A stretch of 64,000 nucleotides of DNA from Xanthomonas sacchari (GCF_040529065.1 NZ_CP132343.1:1426001-1490000); one strand, 5' to 3'. Counted from the stretch's first letter, positions 35,083 through 44,556 are shown. Notes: generated by a model from the letters alone, not told the origin. Numbers and translations: made by a program.

Positions 35083-36555
35083 ATGGACACGGTGCGCTTC
35101 CTGCTCGACGGACAGGTGATGGAACTGGACGCGGCGGACCCGACCGCCAGCGTGCTCGACCTGTTGCGCTACCGGCTTGGCCGCACCGGGAGCAAGGAGG
35201 GCTGCGCCGAAGGCGATTGCGGCGCGTGCACGGTCCTGGTCGGCGAACTGGCTGCTGGCGATGGCGCCGACGGCGACGAGCAGGTGCGCTGGCGTGCGCT
35301 CAATGCCTGCATCCTGTTCGTGCCGATGCTCGACGGCAAGGCGCTGCTGACGGTGGAAAGCCTGGCCGTCGGTGGCGCGCTGCATGCCGTGCAGCAGGAA
35401 CTGGTGCAGCGCCACGGCTCGCAGTGCGGCTTCTGCACGCCCGGCTTCGTGATGTCGCTGTACGCGCGCAGCATCGGCGCGCTTGGTACCGGGCAAGCGG
35501 CGCTGTCGGACGTGATCGCCGGCAACCTGTGCCGCTGCACCGGCTATGGTCCGATCCTGGATGCCGGCGCGGCGGTGCCGCCGGTGCCGCGCGACGATGC
35601 GGCCACGCTGGCAGGCCTGCGCGCGCTGCGCCGCACCGCCGCGCTGGCGCAGCCCCATGCCGACGCCGCCACCGGGCGCGCGCGCCGCGCCACCGCGCCG
35701 CGCAGCGCCGACGCGCTTGCCGCCTTGCTGCTGCAGCGTCCGGACGCGCGCCTGGTCGCCGGCGCGACCGATGTCGGCCTGTGGGTGACCAAGCAGCAGC
35801 GCGTGCTCGACGATGTGGTGTTCATCGGCGACATCCCCGACCTGCGCCGGCTGCAGGAGACGCCGGACGGGCTGCGCATCGGCGCCTGCGTGCGCTACAG
35901 CGAGGCGCAGGCCGCGCTGGCGGCGTTGCACCCCGCGCTGGGCGAACTGCTGCGGCGCATCGGCGGGACCCAGGTACGCAATGCCGGCACCATCGGCGGC
36001 AACATCGCCAACGGCTCGCCGATCGGCGACATGCCGCCGGCGCTGATCGCGCTCGGCGCCAGCCTGACCCTGCGCCGCGGCGATGTGCGGCGCACGTTGC
36101 CGCTGGAGGACTTCTTCCTGGCCTACGGCCGCCAGGCCCTGCAGCCGGGCGAGTTCGTCGAGCACGTAGACGTGCCGCGGCCGCCCGCGGACCTGCTGTA
36201 CCGCGTGGACAAACTGAGCAAGCGCTTCGACAGCGACATCTCCGCGGTCTGCGGCGCGTTCGCGCTGCGCATCGGCGATGGCACGGTGCGTCAGGCGCGC
36301 ATCGCCTTCGGCGGCATGGCCGGCACGCCGCAACGCGCGCGCGGCGCCGAGCAGGCCTTACTCGGGCAGCCCTGGAGTGCGGCCACGGTCGAGGCCGCCG
36401 CCGCGGCGCTGGCGCAGGACTTCCGCCCGCTCAGCGATGTGCGCGGTTCGGCCGGGTACCGCCTGGCGGTCGCGGCCAACCTGCTGCAGCGGTTGTGGAT
36501 CGGGCACGCGCATCCGCACGAGCCGCTGTCGGTGCTGGAGCTGGCCGATGGCTGA
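35083..36555 (+). CDS. xdhA: xanthine dehydrogenase, Fe-S/FAD subunit
   Basis: 490 residues, 1 bp after uraH. N-terminal plant-type [2Fe-2S] domain (GCAEGDCGACTVLVG with a fourth Cys in LNACILF), a helical second [2Fe-2S] domain (QCGFCTPGFVMSLYA and NLCRCTGYGPI), then the FAD-binding domain from ~210: RLVAGATDVGLWVTK, IGGTQVRNAGTIGGNIANGSPIGD. It passes electrons from the molybdenum subunit to NAD+. The fused Fe-S + FAD layout is the XdhA type seen in many proteobacteria. It overlaps xdhB by 8 bp. Confidence 0.95.
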   Translation: MDTVRFLLDGQVMELDAADPTASVLDLLRYRLGRTGSKEGCAEGDCGACTVLVGELAAGDGADGDEQVRWRALNACILFVPMLDGKALLTVESLAVGGALHAVQQELVQRHGSQCGFCTPGFVMSLYARSIGALGTGQAALSDVIAGNLCRCTGYGPILDAGAAVPPVPRDDAATLAGLRALRRTAALAQPHADAATGRARRATAPRSADALAALLLQRPDARLVAGATDVGLWVTKQQRVLDDVVFIGDIPDLRRLQETPDGLRIGACVRYSEAQAALAALHPALGELLRRIGGTQVRNAGTIGGNIANGSPIGDMPPALIALGASLTLRRGDVRRTLPLEDFFLAYGRQALQPGEFVEHVDVPRPPADLLYRVDKLSKRFDSDISAVCGAFALRIGDGTVRQARIAFGGMAGTPQRARGAEQALLGQPWSAATVEAAAAALAQDFRPLSDVRGSAGYRLAVAANLLQRLWIGHAHPHEPLSVLELADG

Positions 36556-38878
36556 CGGTCCGAGCGCTGCCACCGCCGCGTTGTCGCAAGTGCACCGCGC
36601 GCTGCGCCACGACAGCGCACCGGCGCATGTCAGCGGCCAGGCCCGCTACATCGACGACCTGCCCGAGCCGCCCGGCCTGCTGCACCTGGCGTTCGGCCTG
36701 AGCGAACATCCGCATGCACGCCTGCTGCGCCTGGACCTGGCACCGGTGCGCGCAGCACCCGGCGTGGTGGCGGTATTCGCCGCCGCCGACATTCCCGGCG
36801 AGAACAATGTCGCCCCGGTCGCGCACGACGATCCGCTGTTCGCCGGCGACACCGTGCTCTATCACGGCCAGCCGCTGTTCGTGGTCGCCGCCGACAGCCA
36901 TGCCGCGGCGCGGCGCGCGGCGCGCCTGGCACGGGTCGAGTACGCGCCGTTGCCGGCGCTGTTGAGCATCGCCGACGCGCGTGCCGCCGGTGCGGTGCTG
37001 GAGCCGGCGCAGCGCATGGCCCGTGGTGGCGACGTCGATGCGGCCCTGGCAGCGGCGCCGCGGCGCTGCCGCGGTGCGCTGGAGATCGGCGGGCAGGAGC
37101 ATTTCTACCTGGAAGGACAGATCGCCGTGGCCCTGCCCGGCGAGCAGGGCCAGGTGCACGTGCTGTCCTCGACCCAGCATCCGAGCGAGGTGCAGCACCT
37201 GATCGCCGCGCTGCTCGGCCTAGACAGCGCCGACGTGACCGTGGAAGTGCGGCGCATGGGCGGTGCGTTCGGCGGCAAGGAGACCCAGGCGGCGGCGCCG
37301 GCGGCGGCCTGCGCGCTGGTCGCCGCATTGACCGGTCGCCCGGCCAAGCTGCGCTACGACCGCGACGACGACATGCGCATCACCGGCAAGCGCCACGACT
37401 TTCAGATCGACTATCAGGTCGGCTTCGACGACGACGGCCGCATCCTGGCGCTGCGCCTGGAGCTGGCCTCGCGCTGCGGCGCCACCACCGACCTGTCGCT
37501 GGCGATCAACGACCGCGCGATGTTCCATGCCGACAACTGCTATTGGCTGCCGGTGGTGGAGATCGTCTCGCACCGCTTGCGCACGCACACCGTATCCAAC
37601 ACCGCGTTCCGCGGCTTCGGCGGACCGCAGGGCATGCTGGCGATCGAACGCGTGCTGGACGCGGTCGCCGCCGCGCTGGGCCGCGATGCGCTGGCGGTGC
37701 GCCGGGCCAACCTGTACGCGGCGCCGCACCGCAACGTCACCCCGTACGGCATGACCGTGGAAGACAACGTCGCGCCGGCGCTGATCGAGGAACTGGCCGC
37801 GCGCGCCGACTATCCGGCACGGCAGGCGGCGGTGGCGGCGTTCAATGCGCGCCATCGGGTGCTGAAGAAGGGCCTGGCGCTGACTCCGGTGAAATTCGGC
37901 ATCAGCTTCACCACCACCCATCTCAACCAGGCCGGCGCACTGGTGCTGGTCTATGCCGACGGCTCGGTCCAGCTCAACCACGGCGGTACCGAGATGGGCC
38001 AGGGCCTGATGATCAAGGTCGCGCAGATCGTCGCCGACGTGTTCGGCATCGACACCGCGCGCGTGCGCATCACCGCCACGCGCACCGACAAGGTGCCCAA
38101 CACTTCGGCCACCGCGGCGTCCTCGGGCACCGACCTCAACGGCATGGCCGCCTACAACGCGGCCAGCGAGATCCGCGCGCGCCTGGCCGCGCTGGCCGCC
38201 GAGCGCGGCGGCGTGACGCCGGCGCAGGTGCGCTTCGCCGACGGCAAGGTCGTGGCCGGCAGCGTCGAACTGGACTTCGGCGCGCTGTGCCGGCAGGCGC
38301 ACATGGCGCGCATCTCGCTGGCCGCCAGCGGCTACTACGCCACGCCGAAGATCCACTACGACCGCGCCAGCCACCGCGGCCGCCCGTTCTACTACTTCGC
38401 CTACGGCGCGGCACTGAGCGAAGTGGTGATCGACACCCTGACCGGCGAACACAAGGTGCTGGCAGTGGACGTGCTGCACGACGTCGGCCGCTCGCTGAAC
38501 CCGGCGATCGACCTGGGCCAGATCGAGGGCGGCTTCGTCCAGGGCATGGGCTGGCTGACCACCGAGGAACTGGTCTACGGCGCAGACGGCCGGCTGCTGA
38601 CCCATGCGCCGTCCACGTACAAGATTCCCACCGCGGGCGATCGCCCGGCGCGCATGCGCATCGACCTGTGGGACGGCGGACGCAACGACGAGCCGACCAT
38701 CCACCGTTCCAAGGCGGTGGGCGAGCCGCCGTTGATGCTGGCGATCTCGGTGTTCTCGGCGCTGACCCAGGCGGTGGCCGCGGCGGCGCCAGGCAGCGGC
38801 GTGCCCGCATTGGACGCGCCAGCCACGCCGGAGCGGATCCTGGCCGCGATCGCGAGGCGTACGGCCGATGCGCGCTGA
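36548..38878 (+). CDS. xdhB: xanthine dehydrogenase, molybdenum-binding subunit
   Basis: 776 residues from ATG 36548, overlapping xdhA; a longer in-frame extension exists but overlaps xdhA coding. The molybdopterin cofactor-binding subunit hydroxylates hypoxanthine/xanthine to urate. Seen: HVSGQARYIDDLPEPPG, the Moco-binding RRMGGAFGGKETQ, AFRGFGGPQGM, GGTEMGQGLMIKV, EGGFVQGMGWLTTEEL and the catalytic Glu in KAVGEPPLML. All elements expected of XdhB are present. It overlaps xdhC. Confidence 0.95.
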   Translation: MADGPSAATAALSQVHRALRHDSAPAHVSGQARYIDDLPEPPGLLHLAFGLSEHPHARLLRLDLAPVRAAPGVVAVFAAADIPGENNVAPVAHDDPLFAGDTVLYHGQPLFVVAADSHAAARRAARLARVEYAPLPALLSIADARAAGAVLEPAQRMARGGDVDAALAAAPRRCRGALEIGGQEHFYLEGQIAVALPGEQGQVHVLSSTQHPSEVQHLIAALLGLDSADVTVEVRRMGGAFGGKETQAAAPAAACALVAALTGRPAKLRYDRDDDMRITGKRHDFQIDYQVGFDDDGRILALRLELASRCGATTDLSLAINDRAMFHADNCYWLPVVEIVSHRLRTHTVSNTAFRGFGGPQGMLAIERVLDAVAAALGRDALAVRRANLYAAPHRNVTPYGMTVEDNVAPALIEELAARADYPARQAAVAAFNARHRVLKKGLALTPVKFGISFTTTHLNQAGALVLVYADGSVQLNHGGTEMGQGLMIKVAQIVADVFGIDTARVRITATRTDKVPNTSATAASSGTDLNGMAAYNAASEIRARLAALAAERGGVTPAQVRFADGKVVAGSVELDFGALCRQAHMARISLAASGYYATPKIHYDRASHRGRPFYYFAYGAALSEVVIDTLTGEHKVLAVDVLHDVGRSLNPAIDLGQIEGGFVQGMGWLTTEELVYGADGRLLTHAPSTYKIPTAGDRPARMRIDLWDGGRNDEPTIHRSKAVGEPPLMLAISVFSALTQAVAAAAPGSGVPALDAPATPERILAAIARRTADAR

Positions 38879-39932
38879 CTGGAGCCTGCACGCCGAAGCG
38901 GCGCTGGCGCGCGGCGCGACCGCGCTGATCACGGTGCTGGCCACGGCCGGCTCGACCCCGCGCGAGTCCGGTACGCGCATGCTGGTGAGCGTCGACGGCA
39001 GCATCGGCACCATCGGCGGCGGCATGCTCGAGTGGCGTGCCTGTGCGCTGGCGCGCGACCTGCTGGCGCAGCCGCCGGGCAGTTGGCAGGTGCAGGACTA
39101 CACGCTGGGCGCGGCGGCGCCGGCGCGTGCGGCGGCCTGCGGCGGCCAGTGCGCGGCCTGCGCGGCGCAAGCGCGGGCCGACGACCTGCTCGGCCAGTGC
39201 TGTGGCGGCCGCGTGCGCCTGTTGCTGGAGCGGCTGGATCCGGCGCGCAGCGACTGGCTGCGGCAGGCGACGCTGGGACGCACGCTGTCGACCCGGTTGC
39301 AGGTGGGCGGCATCGCGCACGCCATCGACGACGCGCCGCCGCAGTCGCTGTCGCTGCGTGCGCCGGCGCCCGCGGCCGGGGCGCTGTTGCAGCAGGCGAT
39401 CGGCCCACCGCGCACGCCGCTGCTCCTGTTCGGGGCCGGCCACGTCGGCATCGCCATCGCGCGTGCGCTGCGCGAGCTGCCGTTCGCCCTGGACTGGGCC
39501 GATCCGCGCGCGGACCTGGCCGCCGCTGCCGATGGTGCTGAGCATCTGGATGAAGCCGCATTGCTCGCGCGTGCCCGCAACGCGCCGACCGACGCGATGC
39601 TGCTGATCCTGACCCACGACCATGCCCTGGACTACCGGCTCACCGCCGCGGCGCTGGCCGGCCGTGCCGGCTTCGTCGGCCTGATCGGCTCGGCGTCCAA
39701 GCGCGCGCGGTTCCTGCCGCGGCTGCGCCACGACGGCCTGGGCGCGGCGGCGCAGACGCGGCTAACCTGTCCGATCGGCCTGCCCGGGATCGACGGCAAG
39801 GCGCCGGCGGTGATCGCGATCGCGGTAGCCGCGCAATTGCTGCAGTGCGTGTCGGCGCTGGACGCGCAGCGTCGTCCGCCCGTGGAGGACGACGCGTCGC
39901 TTCCATTGCAGTCCGCGCTCGCTGCGCGATGA
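38868..39932 (+). CDS. xdhC: XdhC, molybdenum-cofactor insertion chaperone
   Basis: 354 residues, overlapping xdhB by 11 bp. XdhC binds Moco and hands it to XdhB. N-terminal domain: VLATAGSTPRESGTRMLV and GTIGGGMLEWRA; a Cys-rich stretch CGGQCAACAAQ followed by QCCGGRVRLLLERL matches the family's Cys-dependent Moco binding. The C-terminal Rossmann domain includes LLLFGAGHVGIAIARAL, ILTHDHALDYRL and GFVGLIGSASKRARF. It is the last gene of the purine operon; the downstream sequence is a repeat array with no further coupled gene. Confidence 0.93.
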   Translation: MRADWSLHAEAALARGATALITVLATAGSTPRESGTRMLVSVDGSIGTIGGGMLEWRACALARDLLAQPPGSWQVQDYTLGAAAPARAAACGGQCAACAAQARADDLLGQCCGGRVRLLLERLDPARSDWLRQATLGRTLSTRLQVGGIAHAIDDAPPQSLSLRAPAPAAGALLQQAIGPPRTPLLLFGAGHVGIAIARALRELPFALDWADPRADLAAAADGAEHLDEAALLARARNAPTDAMLLILTHDHALDYRLTAAALAGRAGFVGLIGSASKRARFLPRLRHDGLGAAAQTRLTCPIGLPGIDGKAPAVIAIAVAAQLLQCVSALDAQRRPPVEDDASLPLQSALAAR

Positions 39933-40288
39933 CGTCGCAATCGAGCGAAGCGGTGCACTTTCGGATGGCGCAGTGCGTCGGGACTGAAGTCCCTCCCACA
40001 ATGTCGTAGCCAGCTTGCCGCAAGCCACTGTAGGAGCGGCTTAAGCCGCGACAAGCGAAGCGGCGCGCGTTCCGACGGTGCACTGCGTCGGGACTGAAGT
40101 CCCTCCCACAATGCACCCGGCGAGCGCGCCGCACGCCACCCCGTAGGAGCGGCTTCAGCCGCGACGAACGAAGCGATGCGCGTCCGATGGCGTACTGCGT
40201 CGTGACCGAAGTCGACCCTGCCGTGCCTCTGGCTGACGTGCCGCAACGGCATGGCGACGCGGCTGCATCCCCCGCGTCGCCATGACGC
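39933..40288. repeat. REP-type tandem array between xdhC and cysK
   Basis: Roughly 110-bp units repeat two and a half times: each has GCGAAGCG..., then a GTCGGGACTGAAGTCCCTCC palindrome (39977-40000 and 40087-40110), then a GTAGGAGCGGCTTMAGCC palindrome (40029-40052 and 40143-40165). A decayed third unit follows (to ~40219). The convergent gene ends on both sides fit the usual location of REPs, where they may act as terminators or mRNA stabilisers. No gene is present. Confidence 0.85.
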
Positions 40289-41248
40289 TTACGGCAGGCC
40301 GGCCAACCAGTCGTCGTCGCTGCCTTCGTTGATGTCGGCGAACAGCGGGGTGGAGAAGTAGCGCTCGCCGGTGTCCGGCAGCATCGCCAGGATCACCGCG
40401 CCGGGCGCCGCGGTCTCGGCCACGCGCAGGGCGGTGGCCACGGTGCCGCCGCCGGAGATGCCGGTGAAGATGCCTTCCTCGGCGGCGAGGCGGCGCGACA
40501 CTGTGATGGCGTCGGTGTCTTCGACGCTCAGCACCTCGTCGTAGACCTCGCGGTTGAGCACCTCGGGCACGAAGTCCGGGGTCCAGCCCTGGATCTTGTG
40601 CGGCTTCCACTCCTGGCCCTGCAGCAGGGCGGCGCCGGCCGGCTCGGTGGCGGTGATGTGCACGTCCGGGCGGGCCAGCCGCAGCACTTCGCCGACGCCG
40701 GTGAGGGTGCCGCCGGTACCCCAGCCGCTGACGAAGTGGTCGAGCCGGCGGCCGGCGAAATCGCGCAGGATCTCCGCGGCGGTGGTGCTGCGGTGGTAGG
40801 CCGGATTGGCAGGATTGGCGAACTGCCGGGCCAGGAACCAGCCGTGCTGCTTGGCCAGTTCCTCGGCCTTGCGCACCATGCCGCTGCCGCGCTCGGCGGC
40901 TGGGGTCAGGATCACCTTGGCGCCGTAGGCGCGCATCAGCTTGCGGCGCTCGATCGAGAAGGTCTCCACCATCGTCGCCACGAATTTGTAGCCGCGCGCG
41001 GCGGCGACCATCGCCAGCGCCACGCCGGTGTTGCCGGAGGTCGCCTCGACGATGGTGTCGCCGGGCTTGAGCAGGCCGCGCGCCTCGGCATCGAGCACGA
41101 TCGCCAGCGCCAGGCGGTCCTTCACCGAGCCGCCGGGATTGAACGCCTCGACCTTGACGTACAGGTCCACGTGCGCCGGCGCAAGGCGTTGCAGCTTGAC
41201 GATCGGGGTGTGGCCGATGGTATCGAGGATGTTGTCGTAGATGGCCAT
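40289..41248 (-). CDS. cysK: O-acetylserine sulfhydrylase (cysteine synthase A)
   Basis: 319 residues. Makes cysteine from O-acetylserine and sulfide, using PLP. PLP Lys43 in FNPGGSVKDRLA, the substrate loop EATSGNTGVALAM, GWGTGGTLTGVGE for the phosphate, and GISGGGTVATAL are all visible. The C-terminus ADINEGSDDDWLAGLP is slightly extended but normal for the group. It lies 25 bp after cysG on the minus strand, so cysG-cysK form one transcript. Both serve sulfide formation and fixation, and CysB is encoded divergently upstream. Confidence 0.95.
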   Translation of the reverse strand: MAIYDNILDTIGHTPIVKLQRLAPAHVDLYVKVEAFNPGGSVKDRLALAIVLDAEARGLLKPGDTIVEATSGNTGVALAMVAAARGYKFVATMVETFSIERRKLMRAYGAKVILTPAAERGSGMVRKAEELAKQHGWFLARQFANPANPAYHRSTTAAEILRDFAGRRLDHFVSGWGTGGTLTGVGEVLRLARPDVHITATEPAGAALLQGQEWKPHKIQGWTPDFVPEVLNREVYDEVLSVEDTDAITVSRRLAAEEGIFTGISGGGTVATALRVAETAAPGAVILAMLPDTGERYFSTPLFADINEGSDDDWLAGLP

Positions 41249-41273
41249 GCGTGGGGTCTCCGGAAAGTGCGGG

Positions 41274-42455
41274 TCAGGCGGCGTGGGCCAGGGTAGGCAC
41301 GGCCGGCTTCGGGGAAGGTGAGGGTGCGCGCAGCGGCGCGGCGCCGAACCAGTGCAGGGTGTCGGCCAGCGCAGCCACCTCGCCCAGGATCAGCAGCGCC
41401 GGCGCGCGCACCGCATGCGCGCGGGCGGTGTCGGGCAGGTCGGCGAGGGTGCCGCGCACCACCCGCTGCTCGGCGCGCGAGCCGTTCTCCACCAGCGCGA
41501 ACGGCGTGCCAGCGGCGCGACCGGCGGCGAGCAGGCGCGTGCGCACCGTGTCCAGGCCGGCCACGCCCATGTACACCGCCAGGGTCTGCCGCTCCTGCGC
41601 CAGTGCGGCCCAGTCCAGGGTGTCCAGCGAGGCCTTGCAGTGCGCGGTGACCAGGCGCAGCGATTGCGCGTGGTCGCGATGGGTCAGCGGGATGCCGGCG
41701 TAGGCGGCGCAGGCCAGCGCGGCGGTGATGCCGGGTACCACCGCGTAGGGCACGCCATGCGCGCGCAGGTATTCCAGTTCCTCGCCGCCGCGGCCGAACA
41801 CGAACGGGTCGCCGCCCTTCAGTCGCACCACCCGGCGTCCGCGCCGCGCGTGTTCCAGCAGCAGGGCGTGGATCTGCTCCTGGGCGACGCTGTGGCCATC
41901 GGCCGACTTGCCGACGGCGATGCGTTCGGTACCTGTCGGTATGAGCTGCAGGATCGCGGCGCTGACCAGGCGGTCGTGCAGGACCACGTCGGCCTGGCGC
42001 AGGGCATGCAGCGCGTTGCCGGTGAGCAGGCCGGGATCGCCGGGACCGGCGCCGACCAGGGTCACGCTGCCCGGACGCAGCAGCAGCGCCTGGGGTGCGG
42101 CGGCTTCGGCGGGATCTGCGGCGGACGCCGGCGCGGCCGGCACGGCTTGCGCCAGCACCCGCCGGGCCGCAGCGGCCTGCAGCGCCTGCCGGTTGCGCGC
42201 CGGATCCTCGCTGGCGGCGATCACGAACCACACGCTCTCCAGCCAGGCGTTGTCGAAGGCGCCGCACAGCCAGGTCAGCCGGCCCTGCGCGGACAGCGCA
42301 TGCAATGGCGGGGTCAGGGTCGGCGCGGCCACCCGTGGCAGGGCGCCGGCGGCCAGCAGCGCCTGCACCTGGCGTTCGGCGGCCGTGCCGCCGCCGATCA
42401 CCAGCACGGCCCGATCGTGCAGGTCCGGATACAGGGCAATCGGGGCAGGGCTCAC
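41274..42455 (-). CDS. cysG: siroheme synthase CysG lacking the middle chelatase/dimerisation domain
   Basis: 393 residues with GTG 42455 as start ([15 protein letters not shown]); ATGs up to 42578 add 23-41 unconserved residues and run into the cysB promoter region. The N-terminal NAD-binding domain is present ([39 protein letters not shown]). The C-terminal SUMT methylase is complete: [42 protein letters not shown] and [12 protein letters not shown]. Between them only ~30 Ala/Pro-rich residues remain where CysG usually has ~100 residues for the dimerisation and ferrochelatase part. It surely makes precorrin-2; whether it still inserts iron is doubtful. Confidence 0.88.
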   Translation of the reverse strand: MSPAPIALYPDLHDRAVLVIGGGTAAERQVQALLAAGALPRVAAPTLTPPLHALSAQGRLTWLCGAFDNAWLESVWFVIAASEDPARNRQALQAAAARRVLAQAVPAAPASAADPAEAAAPQALLLRPGSVTLVGAGPGDPGLLTGNALHALRQADVVLHDRLVSAAILQLIPTGTERIAVGKSADGHSVAQEQIHALLLEHARRGRRVVRLKGGDPFVFGRGGEELEYLRAHGVPYAVVPGITAALACAAYAGIPLTHRDHAQSLRLVTAHCKASLDTLDWAALAQERQTLAVYMGVAGLDTVRTRLLAAGRAAGTPFALVENGSRAEQRVVRGTLADLPDTARAHAVRAPALLILGEVAALADTLHWFGAAPLRAPSPSPKPAVPTLAHAA

Positions 42456-42621
42456 AGGATGTCTCGCAACGCGGGGCAGGCGGGAGCGACGACCGTAGCG
42501 CCGGCTCATAGCCCCAGGAAATGACTTCATGCCCATCGCAGATAGCTTTCGGTTATAAGGTGAAAGGCCGAATTCCACTACAGTCGAGCGTCCCGCCAGG
42601 CGGCGCCTCGCCCTCGTCCCG
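42456..42621. promoter_or_regulatory. divergent cysG-cysK / cysB control region
   Basis: The 166-bp gap includes GGTTATAAGG (42551-42560) facing cysB, whose TATAAG is a reasonable -10, but no matching -35 is clear. Autoregulation by CysB in this gap would be expected from the family. I could not name a CysB site with confidence. Confidence 0.35.
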
Positions 42622-43605
42622 ATGACGCTGACCCAACTCCGCTACCTCGTCGCCATTGCCGATGCCGATCTGAACATCACCCTGGCGGCGGCGCGCGTGC
42701 ATGCCACCCAGCCGGGGCTGTCCAAACAGCTCAAGCAACTGGAGGACGAACTGGGCTTCCTGCTGTTCGTGCGCAAGGGCCGCAGCCTGGAAACGGTGAC
42801 CCCGGCCGGGCGCGAGGTGATCGAACGCGCCCGCGCGGTGCTGGCCGAAGCCAACAACATCCGCACCTACGCGGCCAACCAGCGCCGCGAGAGCCAGGGC
42901 CAGCTGACCCTCACCACCACCCACACCCAGGCGCGCTTCGTGCTGCCGCCAGCGGTGGCGCAGATCAAGCAGGCCTATCCGCAGGTCAGCGTGCACCTGC
43001 AGCAGGCGGCCGAGAGCGCGGCGCTGGATCTGCTCAGCCAGGGCGATGCCGACATCGCCATCGTCAGCACCGCCGGCACCGCCCCGGCCGCCGGCATCGC
43101 CGTGCCGCTGTACCGCTGGCGGCGGCTGGTGCTGGTGCCGCGCGGGCACGCGCTGGACGTACCCAAGCGGGTGCCGGACATGGCCGCGCTGGCGGCGCAG
43201 CCGTTGATCAGCTACGAATCCTCCACGCGCTCCGGCTCCTCGCTACAGCGCGCGTTCGGCCGGCTCGGGCTGGAGCCGCGGATCGCGCTGACCGCGCTCG
43301 ACGCCGACCTGATCAAGACCTATGTGCGTACCGGTCTGGGCGTGGGGTTGCTGGCGGAAATGGCGGTGAGCGCCAACGACACCGACCTGCGCGCGTGGCC
43401 GGCGCCGCCGGAGATTCCCGAGTGCATCGCCTGGGCGGTGCTGCCGCGCGACCGCGTGCTGCGCGACTACGCGCTGGAACTGGTGCACGTGCTGGCGCCG
43501 CAGATCGACACCCGCGACCTGCGCCGGGTGATGGAAGGCAACCAGCAGCCGGACTGGCCTGCGCCGCCGAGCTGGGAAGATCTGACCCAGACCATTACTA
43601 GCTAG
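42622..43605 (+). CDS. cysB: CysB-type LysR regulator of sulfur assimilation
   Basis: 327 residues. N-terminal winged helix [51 protein letters not shown] has the CysB/Cbl features (LNIT...[11 protein letters not shown]-like, [14 protein letters not shown]). The effector domain follows ([74 protein letters not shown]). The Thr-Thr-His-Thr-Gln segment lines the sulfate or acetylserine pocket in the family. It should activate the cysGK, cysJIH and cysDNC genes seen here when sulfur is short. Confidence 0.93.
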   Translation: MTLTQLRYLVAIADADLNITLAAARVHATQPGLSKQLKQLEDELGFLLFVRKGRSLETVTPAGREVIERARAVLAEANNIRTYAANQRRESQGQLTLTTTHTQARFVLPPAVAQIKQAYPQVSVHLQQAAESAALDLLSQGDADIAIVSTAGTAPAAGIAVPLYRWRRLVLVPRGHALDVPKRVPDMAALAAQPLISYESSTRSGSSLQRAFGRLGLEPRIALTALDADLIKTYVRTGLGVGLLAEMAVSANDTDLRAWPAPPEIPECIAWAVLPRDRVLRDYALELVHVLAPQIDTRDLRRVMEGNQQPDWPAPPSWEDLTQTITS

Positions 43606-43818
43606 AAGCCGGGAGTCGGGAATCGGGAATGGGGAATGGCGGTGAAGCCGGGAATCGGGAATCGGGATTAGGGAATGGCAACAGCGGTGCCTCGTGCTCG
43701 ATGCGTCGATTGGCTTATGCAGATTTCCGGGCAAAAGAAGTAAGGGCAACGGCATCGCGGCCTGCACTGGAATGCTGGAATGGAAACCCCGCACTGGCGT
43801 GGTTGACTGCCGTGCGCG
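43606..43818. repeat. GGGAATCG/GGGAATGG repeat cluster after cysB
   Basis: From 43610 to 43680 the sequence is built of GGGAATCGG, GGGAATGGG and GAAGCCGGGA words in tandem, a simple repeat family also found at 44561-44598, 54952-55069 and 58051-58161. The rest of the stretch to 43818 shows no gene. Confidence 0.75.
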
Positions 43819-43847
43819 TTGCCGCAGCGCGAGCCGCCCCCTATCAT
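43819..43847 (+). promoter_or_regulatory. putative promoter of scramblase-like gene
   Basis: TTGCCG (43819-43824) and TATCAT (43842-43847) are separated by exactly 17 bp. The proposed leader to the ATG at 43969 would be about 115 bases. Confidence 0.45.
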
Positions 43848-43968
43848 GCGGCCCCTTCTGCCACCCGGCAGACCGCGACCCTGGGCGTGCCGGCGCCTGC
43901 CGGCACCACGCCGCTGCTGTGCGGCCGCCGCCCAGGGCGCGTCGACTTTCCCAACGCAAGGACGCCCG

Positions 43969-44556
43969 ATGCATCCTGTTCTTCAGCACAACCTGTTCTT
44001 CGTCAAGGAACAGGTCGGCATGTTCAAGGCCGCCAACAACTACGACGTGTTCGATCCGCACAGCAACCGCAAGCTGCTGGAATGCCGCGAGCCGAACCTG
44101 GGCCTGTTCACCAAGATCTTCCGGTTCTCCGACTACAAGCGCATGACCCCGTTCCAGGTGGAGGTGCGGACTCCCGAAGGGCAGAAGGTGCTGACGGTGA
44201 AGCGCGGCTTCTCGCTGTTCCTGTCCCGGGTGGAGGTGCTGGACGAGCACGATCGGCTGGTCGGTTCCTTCAGCCAGAAGTTCTTCTCCATCGGCGGCAA
44301 GTTCGATGTGCTCGATGCCCAGGGCGCGCCGGTGTGCACGCTGCGCGGCAAGTGGACCAGCTGGGATTTCCGCTTCGTGCAGGGCGAGCGCGAACTGGCG
44401 CAGGTGTCCAAGAAGTGGGCCGGGCTCGGCAAGGAGCTGTTCACCAGCGCCGACAACTACATGCTGTCGATCGCCGACAGCGTGCCGGCCGAGGATCCGC
44501 GGCGGATCCTGATCATGGCGGCGGTGTTGTGCATCGATATGGTGTTGAAGGAGTGA
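43969..44556 (+). CDS. scramblase/LURP-one-related protein
   Basis: 195 residues from ATG 43969, with AAGGA (43958-43962) 6 bp upstream deciding the start over longer frames. A 12-stranded tubby-like barrel is suggested by alternating strands: LFFVKEQVGMFKAANNYDVFDP, RKLLECREPNLGLFTKIFRF, QKVLTVKRGFSLFLSRVEVLDEHDRLVGSF, FFSIGGKFDVLDAQGAPVCTLRGKW and WDFRFVQGERELAQVSKKWAGLGKELFTSADNY. The last is the typical scramblase-family K-W-x-G ending, and a hydrophobic C-terminal segment (RILIMAAVLCIDMVL) follows. The bacterial function is unknown; lipid scrambling should not be presumed. Confidence 0.85.
   Translation: MHPVLQHNLFFVKEQVGMFKAANNYDVFDPHSNRKLLECREPNLGLFTKIFRFSDYKRMTPFQVEVRTPEGQKVLTVKRGFSLFLSRVEVLDEHDRLVGSFSQKFFSIGGKFDVLDAQGAPVCTLRGKWTSWDFRFVQGERELAQVSKKWAGLGKELFTSADNYMLSIADSVPAEDPRRILIMAAVLCIDMVLKE

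Noticed and set aside
36278-36547. N-terminal extension of xdhB
   Set aside because: The longer in-frame start overlaps 270 bp of xdhA coding sequence and adds Arg/Pro-rich residues with no XdhB similarity; ATG 36548 gives the conserved start.
39945-40219. Tandem palindromes suspected to be an attachment site or CRISPR
   Set aside because: The units are ~110 bp, contain two REP palindromes each, and match copies elsewhere in the window; no integrase or tRNA gene is nearby.
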